This document shows positions 16,236-24,676 of a stretch of 33,760 nucleotides of DNA, piece after piece. This DNA comes from Bacteroidota bacterium. GTDB lineage: Bacteria; Bacteroidota; Bacteroidia; Chitinophagales; Saprospiraceae. The notes under the pieces were generated by a model. It did no database searches and was not told the origin of the DNA. It saw nothing but the letters and a program-made list of their open reading frames with translations. Made by a program: the position numbers and the translations under genes. Each line of letters opens with the position of its first letter. The first letter of the stretch is position 1. Location: positions 1 through 33,760 of the forward strand of contig JAKQJD010000194.1 of the NCBI GenBank assembly GCA_029561355.1, read 5' to 3'.

Positions 16236-19097
16236 ATGTCAAAAAAACTCTTCCTCCTCGACGGCCACGCCCTCGTTTACCGCGCCCACTTCGCTTTTAT
16301 GACCCGTCCGCTGATGAACTCCAAAGGCTGGAACGTATCGGCCGTGCAGGGTTTTATGCGCACGATGTGGGACATGATTCAAACGGAAAAGCCGACGCAT
16401 ATCGCCGTTATGTTCGACCCGCGCGGCGGCACGTTTCGGCATACTGAATTCGAGGCGTATAAGGCCAACCGCGAGGCACAACCGGAGGACATCAGTTTCG
16501 CGATTCCGTGGATCATCAAGATTCTGGAAGCCATGCGCGTGCCGATCGTAATAGTCAACAATTACGAAGCCGACGACGTGATCGGGACCATTGCCAAACA
16601 GGCGGAAAAAGAAGGTTTTACCGTTTATATGGTCACGCCCGACAAAGACTTCGGACAGTTGGTGTCCGATAATATTTTCCTGTACAAACCCGCCCGTATG
16701 GGTAACGACGTGGAAAAATGGGGTATCAAGGAAGTGTGCGAACGCTGGGGCATCAAACGCGTGGAGCAGGTAATCGACATGCTGGGCCTCATGGGCGACA
16801 GCGTGGATAACATTCCCGGCCTGCCCGGCATCGGCGAAAAAACGGCCACCAAACTGCTGGAAGAATTCGACTCCATCGAAAACCTGCTGGCCAGCGTGGA
16901 TAAACTAAAAGGCAAACAGCAGGAAATCGTGCGCAACCACGGCGAAAAAGCCACCCTCTCCAAATGGCTGGCTACCATCGATGTCAATGCGCCGATTCAG
17001 TTCGACGCCACGGCGTACGAAATCGAACCCTTCGACCGCGAAAAACTCCTGGAAATTTTCAAGGAACTCGAATTCCGCACCCTCGCCGACGCCATTTTGA
17101 GAAGTCCCTGGGCCGGGCACGTGGAAACGGCGGCTCCGGAAACCGGTAAACCTCCCAGAAACGGCAAAAGCACGCCGGCGCCTTCGACGGGCAGCGGCAC
17201 GCAGGGAAGCCTGTTCGGCGACGACCCGGCTGCCCAGCCCGCCGAGCCTTATGTGGAGCCCACGGCGCACCGCATGGCCGACAAAAACATCCAGAATGTA
17301 GAACACAATTACCTCGTAGCAGCCACACAGGAAGAACGCGCGGCTTTGCTGCAACAACTGATGGCCAGTCCTTCCGTTTGCTACGACTCCGAAACAACCG
17401 CCCTCGACGCCACACAGGCCGAACTGGTGGGGTTCTCGTTTTCGCTGAAAGCCCATGAAGCCTGGTACGTGCCTGTGCCGGCCGATCGCGCGGAGGCGGA
17501 ATTGATCGTGCAGGAATTCAGGCCGCTGTTTGAAAGCGATACCATTGAAAAAATCGGGCAAAACCTGAAATACGACGCCATCGTACTCAAAAACTACGGC
17601 GTAGAACTGCGCGGCGCTTACTGGGATACCATGCTCGCACACTACCTCTGGGAACCGGAATTGCGGCACGGCATGAATTTCCTGTCCGAGACCTACCTCG
17701 GTTACGCGCCCGTCAAAATCGAGGAACTGATCGGGAAAAAAGGTGCCAACCAGGGCACTATGCGCGACGTACCGCTGGAAAAAATCAAGGAATACGCGGC
17801 GGAAGACGCCGATATCACGATTCAACTCCGCGATTTCCTGGCGCCGAAACTGGTGGAAAACCAACTGGAAAAACTCTTCCGGGAAGTGGAAACGCCGCTG
17901 GTAAAAGTGCTGGCCGACGTGGAATACGCCGGGGTACGGATCGATCCCAACTTCCTCGCGCAGTACTCTGCGGAACTGGCCACCAAGATTGTATCTCTAG
18001 AAGAAAAGGTTTTGAACCAGGCCGGTTTTACCTTCAATATCGCCAGCCCAAAACAGGTAGGCGAAGCCTTGTTCGACCAGATGAACATCCCGTACCCGGG
18101 CAAAAAAATGAAATCGGGCCAGTACAGTACCGACGAAGAAATTTTGTCCGAACTGGCGCTCACCTACCCCATCTGCGCCGACATTCTCGCGCACCGGGGA
18201 CTGATGAAACTGAAAAGCACCTACGTGGATGCTTTGCCCAACATGATCAATCCCAAAACCGGGCGCGTGCATTCGCAGTTCAACCAGACCATTGCCGCCA
18301 CGGGCCGCCTGAGCAGCCAGAATCCCAACCTGCAAAACATCCCCATCCGCACCATCGAAGGCCGCGAAGTGCGCAAGGCGTTTATTCCGCGCGACAGCGA
18401 CCACGTGCTGCTTTCGGCCGACTATTCGCAGATCGAACTGCGCCTGATCGCCGAGATCAGCGGCGACGAAGCAATGCTCGATGCCTTCCAGAAAGGCCTC
18501 GATATTCACACGGCCACCGCTGCCGGCGTTTACGGCGTACCGCTCGACCAGGTGACGAGCGACCAGCGCCGCGCTGCGAAAACCGTCAATTTCAGTATCA
18601 TTTACGGTGCGGGCGCCAGCAACCTGTCCAACCAATTGGGCATCAAACGCACGGAAGCCAAGGACCTGATCGAGAGTTATTTCAAACAATACAACGGTCT
18701 GAAACGCTACATGACCGACATCGTGGAATTTGCCCGCAAAAACGGCTACGTGGAAACCTTGCTGGGCCGCCGCCGCAAACTCCGCGACATCGATAGCCGC
18801 AACGGCATGATGCGCGCCATGGCCGAGCGTATCGCCATCAATACACCTATCCAGGGCACTGCTGCCGACCTCATCAAAGTCGCCATGATCAACATCTGGG
18901 AAGCCATGAACGCCGGCGGTTTCCAGTCGAACATGATCCTGCAAGTGCATGACGAATTGGTGTTCGACGTGCGCAAGGACGAACTGGAACGCCTTAAACC
19001 CATCGTTTTTGATAAAATGACGACTGCCATTCCCAACCTGAAAGTGCCGATCCTGGTGGAAATGGGTACGGGCGATAACTGGCTGGAGGCACATTAA
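16236..19097 (+). CDS. polA: DNA polymerase I
   Basis: The product is 953 aa with all three activities intact by motif. Residues 1-290 are the 5'-3' exonuclease (LFLLDGHALVYRAHFAF, NNYEADDVIGT, TPDKDFGQLV, GDSVDNIPGLPGIGEKTA). The 3'-5' proofreading domain has YDSETTALDA (Asp384, Glu386), QNLKYDAIV and YAAEDADIT. The polymerase has motif A DYSQIELRLIA starting near 729, motif B RRAAKTVNFSIIYGAG, and motif C LQVHDELVFDV (His905, Asp906). A low-complexity linker of about 50 residues (KPPRNGKSTPAPSTGSGT) separates the first two domains. It fills gaps in lagging-strand synthesis and repair. Length is slightly above the E. coli enzyme. The stop is followed by repeat words with no gap. Confidence 0.98.
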   Translation: MSKKLFLLDGHALVYRAHFAFMTRPLMNSKGWNVSAVQGFMRTMWDMIQTEKPTHIAVMFDPRGGTFRHTEFEAYKANREAQPEDISFAIPWIIKILEAMRVPIVIVNNYEADDVIGTIAKQAEKEGFTVYMVTPDKDFGQLVSDNIFLYKPARMGNDVEKWGIKEVCERWGIKRVEQVIDMLGLMGDSVDNIPGLPGIGEKTATKLLEEFDSIENLLASVDKLKGKQQEIVRNHGEKATLSKWLATIDVNAPIQFDATAYEIEPFDREKLLEIFKELEFRTLADAILRSPWAGHVETAAPETGKPPRNGKSTPAPSTGSGTQGSLFGDDPAAQPAEPYVEPTAHRMADKNIQNVEHNYLVAATQEERAALLQQLMASPSVCYDSETTALDATQAELVGFSFSLKAHEAWYVPVPADRAEAELIVQEFRPLFESDTIEKIGQNLKYDAIVLKNYGVELRGAYWDTMLAHYLWEPELRHGMNFLSETYLGYAPVKIEELIGKKGANQGTMRDVPLEKIKEYAAEDADITIQLRDFLAPKLVENQLEKLFREVETPLVKVLADVEYAGVRIDPNFLAQYSAELATKIVSLEEKVLNQAGFTFNIASPKQVGEALFDQMNIPYPGKKMKSGQYSTDEEILSELALTYPICADILAHRGLMKLKSTYVDALPNMINPKTGRVHSQFNQTIAATGRLSSQNPNLQNIPIRTIEGREVRKAFIPRDSDHVLLSADYSQIELRLIAEISGDEAMLDAFQKGLDIHTATAAGVYGVPLDQVTSDQRRAAKTVNFSIIYGAGASNLSNQLGIKRTEAKDLIESYFKQYNGLKRYMTDIVEFARKNGYVETLLGRRRKLRDIDSRNGMMRAMAERIAINTPIQGTAADLIKVAMINIWEAMNAGGFQSNMILQVHDELVFDVRKDELERLKPIVFDKMTTAIPNLKVPILVEMGTGDNWLEAH

Positions 19098-19282
19098 AGT
19101 TATCAGTTATTGGTTATTAGTTATCAGGGTGTTTCAGGCAGGAATGGAGTTAAAGGGGCTATTATTTTCCCGTTTGCTAAAACAATTATACCCCTTTATG
19201 CGTCCAGGGAACTGTAGGCCTACGTCCTATGTTCATCCAGCCTGAAACACCCCTGATAACTAATAACCAATAACTGATAACT
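19098..19282. repeat. Inverted repeat with 42-bp arms around a 100-bp loop
   Basis: Arms 19098-19139 and 19240-19282 are complementary apart from one extra C. The outer part is the TTATCAG/TTATTGG/TTATTAG word set and the inner part is GGTGTTTCAGGC. The loop of 100 bp contains TAAAGGGG and its complement CCCCTTTA, and the 10-bp palindrome GTAGGCCTAC. The left arm begins one base after the polA stop, and the right arm ends 7 nt before the MFS start. There is no open frame of note in the loop. Confidence 0.92.
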
Positions 19283-19289
19283 ACACGAA

Positions 19290-20531
19290 GTGAACAGAAA
19301 AGAAAAACTCCTCTTGCTTGTCCTGGCTGCGGTCAACTTCACGCACATCATGGATTTTATGATCATGATGCCGCTGGGGCCGCAGTTGATGAAACTTTTC
19401 CAGATCACACCGCAGCAATTCGGCTTCGCGGTATCTTCCTACAGCATTACAGCCGGGATTTCCGGTTTCATCGCCGCATTTTTTGTGGATCGCTTCGACC
19501 GCAAAAAACTGCTGTTTTTCGCATATATCGGCTTTGTCATAGGCACGTTTTCGTGCGCCTGGGCGCCGAACTACGCCCTGCTGGTGGGCGCACGCATCCT
19601 GGCAGGGTTGTTCGGCGGCATGATCGGCGCGCAGGTATTGTCGATCGTAAGCGATACCTTCGGCTACGAACGCCGTGCCAGCGCCATGGGCATCCTGATG
19701 ACGGCTTTTTCCCTGGCTTCGGTGGCGGGTGTGCCGGCCGGGCTCTGGCTGGCGGCGCACTACAGTTGGCATATGCCGTTTCTGGCCATCGGCAGCCTCG
19801 GGGTGGTGGTGATTTTTTGTATCGCATTTTTTGTTCCGCCGGTTAACCGGCACTTGCTCGACGGGCGTCCGAAGGGCAACCCACTGCACGTGCTGACCGA
19901 TATTTTTAATACACCCAACCAGATGCGCGCGCTCACCCTGTCGATCGTGCTGATGATGGGCCATTTTTGCATCATTCCGTACATCGCGCCTTCGCTGGTA
20001 GGCAATGCAGGGTTTCATCAGGACCAGATTTTTCTGATTTACCTGGTGGGTGGAGCGCTCACGATTTTTACATCCCCGCTGGTGGGCCGCATCGCCGACC
20101 GGCGCGGCAAATACCCCGTTTTCGTGACGGCAGCCCTAGTTTCCCTGATTCCTATTTTCCTGATCACCAACCTGGGCTCGGCGCCGCTGTGGGCTGTTTT
20201 GGCCATTTCGGGCCTGTTTTTTATTGCTGCCAACGGCCGCATGATTCCCACGCAGGCCATCATTTCAGGGGTGGTTTCACCCCAGCAGCGGGGCGGTTTT
20301 ATGAGCATCACCTCTTCGGTGCAGCAGTTGTCGACCGGCCTGGCCGCCAATATTGCGGGTGCTATTATTTCGGAAGGCCCCGGCGGCCGTATCGAGCATT
20401 ACAACTGGGTGGGTTATTTTTCGATGGCGCTGATTGCGGCGAGTGTTTTCCTGGCAAGAAGGGTAAAGCCGCTGGAGGGCCATTCGACCGAACGGGTTGC
20501 AGTACCGGAGCCTGTCATAGAGAAAGCTTGA
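19290..20531 (+). CDS. MFS transporter (drug/sugar efflux type)
   Basis: The 413-aa protein has twelve predicted membrane helices in two halves. The loop FFVDRFDRKKLLFFAYIGFVIGTF carries the major-facilitator DRxxRR-like motif A between helices 2 and 3, and LVGRIADRRGKYPVF carries its second-half counterpart. It is a secondary transporter in the inner membrane, probably proton-coupled. The arabinose-efflux/AraJ-like subgroup is the likeliest, but the substrate is unknown. The start is GTG at 19290; no in-frame ATG lies nearby upstream because the region is repeat. It is same-strand with polA but separated by the inverted repeat. The C terminus is soluble (PEPVIEKA). Confidence 0.9.
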   Translation: MNRKEKLLLLVLAAVNFTHIMDFMIMMPLGPQLMKLFQITPQQFGFAVSSYSITAGISGFIAAFFVDRFDRKKLLFFAYIGFVIGTFSCAWAPNYALLVGARILAGLFGGMIGAQVLSIVSDTFGYERRASAMGILMTAFSLASVAGVPAGLWLAAHYSWHMPFLAIGSLGVVVIFCIAFFVPPVNRHLLDGRPKGNPLHVLTDIFNTPNQMRALTLSIVLMMGHFCIIPYIAPSLVGNAGFHQDQIFLIYLVGGALTIFTSPLVGRIADRRGKYPVFVTAALVSLIPIFLITNLGSAPLWAVLAISGLFFIAANGRMIPTQAIISGVVSPQQRGGFMSITSSVQQLSTGLAANIAGAIISEGPGGRIEHYNWVGYFSMALIAASVFLARRVKPLEGHSTERVAVPEPVIEKA

Positions 20532-20591
20532 AAATCGACATTTATACGTTAAACTAGAGATTAGTAGTGCCGGCAGATGGTATCAAGCATT

Positions 20592-20599
20592 TATCTTTG
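20592..20599 (+). promoter_or_regulatory. -7 box for the DUF3857 cluster
   Basis: TATCTTTG is an exact TAnnTTTG match 29 bases upstream of the ATG at 20629, a typical spacing. The -33 position has only TAGTG, a poor match. It may drive all three DUF3857 genes. The 97-nt gap 20532-20628 otherwise shows nothing. Confidence 0.5.
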
Positions 20600-20628
20600 A
20601 TTTATCCTTCATCGATGAACCCTGATAT

Positions 20629-22572
20629 ATGAATCTTCAAAACACCTTTTTTTTCACGCTTTTTATTACCCTCTCTTTTTCTGTTTTTGCCCAGGACCGT
20701 ACCCAGAAATGGGGTGATATACCTGAAAGCGATCTCAAAATGACCATTTACCCGCAGGATAGCAGCGCCACTTCGGTCGTGCTACAGGATGTAGGTAAAC
20801 TGGTGCTGGAACCCAACGGTACCGTCAACCTCAACCGGGTGCGCCGGATCAAAATACTAGACGTCAGTGCGCTGGATCAGGGGAACCTGATGATTCCGTA
20901 CTACGACACCCAGCGCGCAGAAGAATTGCGCAACCTCGACGTGCAGGTGACCACCCCCGAAGGCATTACCAAAAAAGTGAAGTCGGACAATGTTTTCACC
21001 CAGAAACTGACCCGCTACTGGTCGGCCAAAAAAATCTTTATTCCCGACCTGAAAAAAGGCTCCGTCATAGAGTACCGCTACGATATGCGGTCGGAGGATT
21101 ATTTTAGCCTGTACGACTGGTATTTCCAGGATGCGATGCCTGTGCGTTGGAGCGAATTTCAGGCGACCATTCCGGACTATTTCGATTACATCATTTTGCG
21201 CAACATTCCGCATGCCTTCGATGTGGAGGAGGTTACGGCGGGCTCACAGAGCAACAATGCTGTTTCACATACCACCCGCTGGGGTTTGGCCAATTTACCT
21301 GCGCTGAAAGAGGAGCCTTTTACCACAACCATTTACGACTACCGGAATTTTATCAAATTCCAGTTGCGCACCCTGATGTTTCCGGGTAGCGCACCGGAAA
21401 AGGTGATGAACGACTGGAAAACCCTGGCTGAAAACCTGGTCGACCGGGAGGATTTCGGGCTTCAATACAAGAAGTCGAACCAATCCAACGATTTGTGGAA
21501 AGCATTCAGCGGGCAACTGGCAGCCGGGGATGCCCCGGAAATAAAAGCGGCGAAAGCCCTTCGTTTCATTCAAAACAACATAAAATGGAATGGCAACTAC
21601 GCGGTACTGGCAAAAGGTAGCCTCGATAATGCCTTTGAAAAAAAATCGGGCAGCAGCGCGCATCTCAATCTTGCGCTCGTAGCCTTGTTGCGAAAAGCCG
21701 ACGTGAAAGCCACGCCGCTGCTCCTGAGCACACGCAGCCACGGCCAGATGTACACGGAATACCCTTTTCTGGAGCAGTTCAACTCGATGGTCGTACTGGT
21801 GCAGGATGGAGAAAAGTTTAGTATCCTGGATGCCACCAACCCGTTTTTGCCCGTCAATCAACTGAGCCTGCCGCACTACCACGGCGCGGCCTGGATGGTG
21901 GACAAAGATGCGCCCAACTGGCTGGATATCAGTGCGCCGGAAGCGTCGCAGACCTGGTACGGCAAAATGCAACTGAACGAAGAAGGCGAATTGTCCGGAA
22001 CGCTTCAGATACAGACCGGCGGCAACAAAGCATCCGAATGGCGCGCCCAACTGGACACTACCAAAACGACGGAATTCCTGCAGAAAAAACTGGCGCACCG
22101 CTTTCCGGATGCCCAACTGGATTCCATTGAATGGCTGCAACTGACGGCCGTGGATCAGCCTTTATCCGCCAAATTCAAATGCCGCCTGCCCGGCGCTGCC
22201 ACGGTGGCGAACGATTTTATTTATTGTGAGCCGATTATCGATTTCTGGCTGCTCGAAAGCCCGTTTAAATCGCTGACCAGAAGTTTTCCGGTAGAATTCG
22301 AAATGCCGTTCAAATCGCAATACGTGCTGGACCTGGCGCTTCCGACTGGCTACAGCGTAGAAGACCTGCCGGCGCCTGCGCGGGTGAACCTGCCCGAAAA
22401 CGCGGGTAAAATGTCGTTTAGTTGTACCAAAAACGCCACGGGCGTGCAGGTGATTCTTAAAATGAACCTGGCCAAAACCACGTTTGCTTCGCAGGAATAC
22501 GGCGCGCTGAAACAGTTTTACGAGATCGTAGCGGAAAAAACCAAGTTTCAACTCGTGTTGAAGAGAGTATGA
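20629..22572 (+). CDS. DUF3857 protein with degenerate transglutaminase domain (paralogue 1)
   Basis: The product is 647 aa. The signal peptide (MNLQNTFFFTLFITLSFSVFAQ) predicts export to the periplasm or outer membrane. DUF3857 occupies about 60-240 (VLVEYRYDMRSEDYFSLYDWYFQ-type pattern, LPALKEEPF), followed by a transglutaminase-like domain about 290-410 and a C-terminal beta domain. The nucleophile motif GDC of active relatives reads GSS here (341-343), and the catalytic His position is Ser386 (QFNSMVV), while LDATNPFLP is kept. It should therefore not act as a cysteine protease or transglutaminase. It is a near-copy of the next gene and of equal length, so a tandem duplication is evident. 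The role is unknown; a binding or structural function in the envelope is inferred. Confidence 0.88.
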   Translation: MNLQNTFFFTLFITLSFSVFAQDRTQKWGDIPESDLKMTIYPQDSSATSVVLQDVGKLVLEPNGTVNLNRVRRIKILDVSALDQGNLMIPYYDTQRAEELRNLDVQVTTPEGITKKVKSDNVFTQKLTRYWSAKKIFIPDLKKGSVIEYRYDMRSEDYFSLYDWYFQDAMPVRWSEFQATIPDYFDYIILRNIPHAFDVEEVTAGSQSNNAVSHTTRWGLANLPALKEEPFTTTIYDYRNFIKFQLRTLMFPGSAPEKVMNDWKTLAENLVDREDFGLQYKKSNQSNDLWKAFSGQLAAGDAPEIKAAKALRFIQNNIKWNGNYAVLAKGSLDNAFEKKSGSSAHLNLALVALLRKADVKATPLLLSTRSHGQMYTEYPFLEQFNSMVVLVQDGEKFSILDATNPFLPVNQLSLPHYHGAAWMVDKDAPNWLDISAPEASQTWYGKMQLNEEGELSGTLQIQTGGNKASEWRAQLDTTKTTEFLQKKLAHRFPDAQLDSIEWLQLTAVDQPLSAKFKCRLPGAATVANDFIYCEPIIDFWLLESPFKSLTRSFPVEFEMPFKSQYVLDLALPTGYSVEDLPAPARVNLPENAGKMSFSCTKNATGVQVILKMNLAKTTFASQEYGALKQFYEIVAEKTKFQLVLKRV

Positions 22573-22578
22573 TTTTTA

Positions 22579-22671
22579 CGGGTGCATTTCAAATTGTCGC
22601 ACCGGAATAGTCATCCGATGACTCAAAGTCATCGGATGACTATTCCGGTGCGACAATTTGAAATGCACCCG
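22579..22671. repeat. Perfect 45-bp-arm palindrome between DUF3857 paralogues
   Basis: Arms 22579-22623 and 22627-22671 are exactly complementary with a 3-nt CAA loop. Each arm also contains the small palindrome AGTCATCxGATGACT. The flanks GATTTTTAC and GATTTTAC are similar but not an exact duplication, so a target site is uncertain. It could extrude as a cruciform or fold in the mRNA between cotranscribed genes. Confidence 0.95.
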
Positions 22672-22710
22672 ATTTTACTAAGTATCCTATTATTCATGAA
22701 CGTTTAATAT

Positions 22711-24654
22711 ATGTATCTTCAAAATACCGTTCTCATTGCGTTCTTTATTTGTCTTTCCTTGTCCCTGCGTGCGCAGGACCGTGCCCGGAAATGGGGCGAT
22801 ATCCCCGAAAGCGACCTTAAAATGACCGTGTACGCCAAAGACAGCAGCGCTTCTTCGGTAGTACTACAGGACGTAGGAAAACTTGTCATGACCCTCAGCG
22901 GCAAGGTTTCGCTCTACCGCTCGCGGCGGCTGAAGGTGCTCGACGAGCGAGCGCTGGATAAAGGCAACCTGATGATCCCGTACCGCGACCTCAAATACGT
23001 GGACGATCTGCGCGACCTGGAGGTGCAGGTGACTGCTCCCGACGGTACGCGCCACACCGTGCAGCCCGATAATGTTTTTACGGAAAAAATCTCTTCCCGC
23101 TGGTCTGCCAGAAAGGTCTTCATTCCGGATCTCAAAAAAGGCTCCGTCATTGAATACCGCTACGAATTGCGGGCCGGCGACATGCTCATGCTGAACGAGT
23201 GGTATTTTCAGGAAGACATTCCCGTGCGCTGGAGCGAACTGGAAGTGAGTGTGCCGAAGTACTACGATTACATCGTTCTGTTGAACACGGATCACCCTTT
23301 CGATCTGGACGAAACCTCGCAGGGCATCCAAACCAACGGCCAATACGGCGTCACCAACCGCTGGGGGCTGGCCGATTTGCCCGCCATCAAAGACGAACCG
23401 TACACTACTTCCGTGGATGATTACCGAAGTTCGGTAAAATTCCAGTTGCGATCCATTCTTATTCCGGATGAACTTCCTAAAACCATTATCAGCAACTGGG
23501 AAGAACTGGCGAAAGAACTCAACGACCACGATTATTTCGGGATACAGTTCAGGAAATCCGCCAAGTTTGAAAAAATATGGGAAGCCTTTCAAAGCGAGGT
23601 CACGCCCGACAAGGACCCCGAGGTGATGGCCGGAAAAATTTTCCGCTTCGTTTCTTCGAACATCAAGTGGGATGGGACCTACAGTATTTTTTCAGATAAG
23701 AACCTGGATGATGCCTTCGAGAAAAAATCGGGCGGGAGCGGAGACCTCAATCTCCTACTCGTGGCGCTGATGCGAAAGTCGGGCCTGAAAGCCAGCCCCT
23801 TGCTGCTGAGCACGCGCAGCAACGGCAAAATGTACCCGCTTTACCCTTTCGTCACGCAATTCAATTCCGTGGTGGCTGCGCTCCGTACCGGCGATCGAAT
23901 GATCATGTATGACGCCACAAATCCTTTCCTGCCTCCCGATCAACTCAACGATGCCCATTATCACGGCGATGCCTGGGTCATGGACGTCGAAAAGCCGGAA
24001 TGGCTCAAAATCATGGCGCCGGAAGCCGCGCAAAACTGGTATGGTAAAATGCAGTTGAGCGAAACCGGTGAAATAGCAGGTACCTTTCAGGTGCAAACCA
24101 CCAATAATTTCGCTACGAACTGGCGCACGGCGCTGCGGGGCGTGAAACCAGTCAGTTTTATCCGGAAAAACTTTGCCACGCAATTTTCCGATATTCAACT
24201 TGACTCGATCCAGTTTACCGATGCAGAGACGCCAGAAAAGCCCTTGAGCGTAAAATTCGACTGCCGCGTGCCGGGCGCCGCATCGGTGGTCAATGACTTT
24301 ATTTATTGCCAGCCCATTGTCGATTTTGTGTTTGCGGAAAGCCCGTTCAAGTCGCTGACCAGAGATTTTCCGGTGGAATTTCTCACGCCGTTCAGGGCGC
24401 AATACGTGGCGGATCTTGTTTTTCCGCCCGGCTATACCCTGGAAGAACTCCCGGCGCCTGCCCGGGTAAATTTGCCTAATAATGGCGGCAAAATGACCTT
24501 TAACTGCTCTAAAAACGCCACGGGCATTCAGGTAATCCTGAAAATGAATATTGCCAAAACCAGTTTCGGTCCCGAAGAATACAGCGCACTCCGGCAGTTT
24601 TATGAAATCGTGGCGGAAAAAACGCAGGTACAACTGGCACTCAAAAAAACGTAA
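22711..24654 (+). CDS. DUF3857 protein with degenerate transglutaminase domain (paralogue 2)
   Basis: This 647-aa protein is the same length as the preceding gene and clearly homologous along its whole length: DRARKWGDIPESDLKMTVY, SVVLQDVGKLV and LKKGSVIEYRYEL correspond position by position. The signal peptide ends at LRAQ. The GDC nucleophile site reads GGS (341-343), and the His position is Ser386, as in paralogue 1, so loss of the catalytic residues predates the duplication. The C-terminal FNCSKNATGIQVILKMNIAKT segment is nearly identical in both. It lies in an operon-like run with the next gene (22-nt gap). The function is unknown; envelope localisation is inferred from the signal peptide. 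Confidence 0.88.
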   Translation: MYLQNTVLIAFFICLSLSLRAQDRARKWGDIPESDLKMTVYAKDSSASSVVLQDVGKLVMTLSGKVSLYRSRRLKVLDERALDKGNLMIPYRDLKYVDDLRDLEVQVTAPDGTRHTVQPDNVFTEKISSRWSARKVFIPDLKKGSVIEYRYELRAGDMLMLNEWYFQEDIPVRWSELEVSVPKYYDYIVLLNTDHPFDLDETSQGIQTNGQYGVTNRWGLADLPAIKDEPYTTSVDDYRSSVKFQLRSILIPDELPKTIISNWEELAKELNDHDYFGIQFRKSAKFEKIWEAFQSEVTPDKDPEVMAGKIFRFVSSNIKWDGTYSIFSDKNLDDAFEKKSGGSGDLNLLLVALMRKSGLKASPLLLSTRSNGKMYPLYPFVTQFNSVVAALRTGDRMIMYDATNPFLPPDQLNDAHYHGDAWVMDVEKPEWLKIMAPEAAQNWYGKMQLSETGEIAGTFQVQTTNNFATNWRTALRGVKPVSFIRKNFATQFSDIQLDSIQFTDAETPEKPLSVKFDCRVPGAASVVNDFIYCQPIVDFVFAESPFKSLTRDFPVEFLTPFRAQYVADLVFPPGYTLEELPAPARVNLPNNGGKMTFNCSKNATGIQVILKMNIAKTSFGPEEYSALRQFYEIVAEKTQVQLALKKT

Positions 24655-24676
24655 ACCCTCTCCCGAAAAAATTCCC

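Noticed and set aside
17997..19094. 365-codon minus-strand frame opposite polA
   Set aside because: Shadow; polA motifs on the other strand are complete and decisive.
24551..24676. Upstream ATG extending the third DUF3857 protein by 42 residues
   Set aside because: It overlaps the previous gene by over 100 bp and would bury a clear signal peptide that starts at the ATG at 24677.
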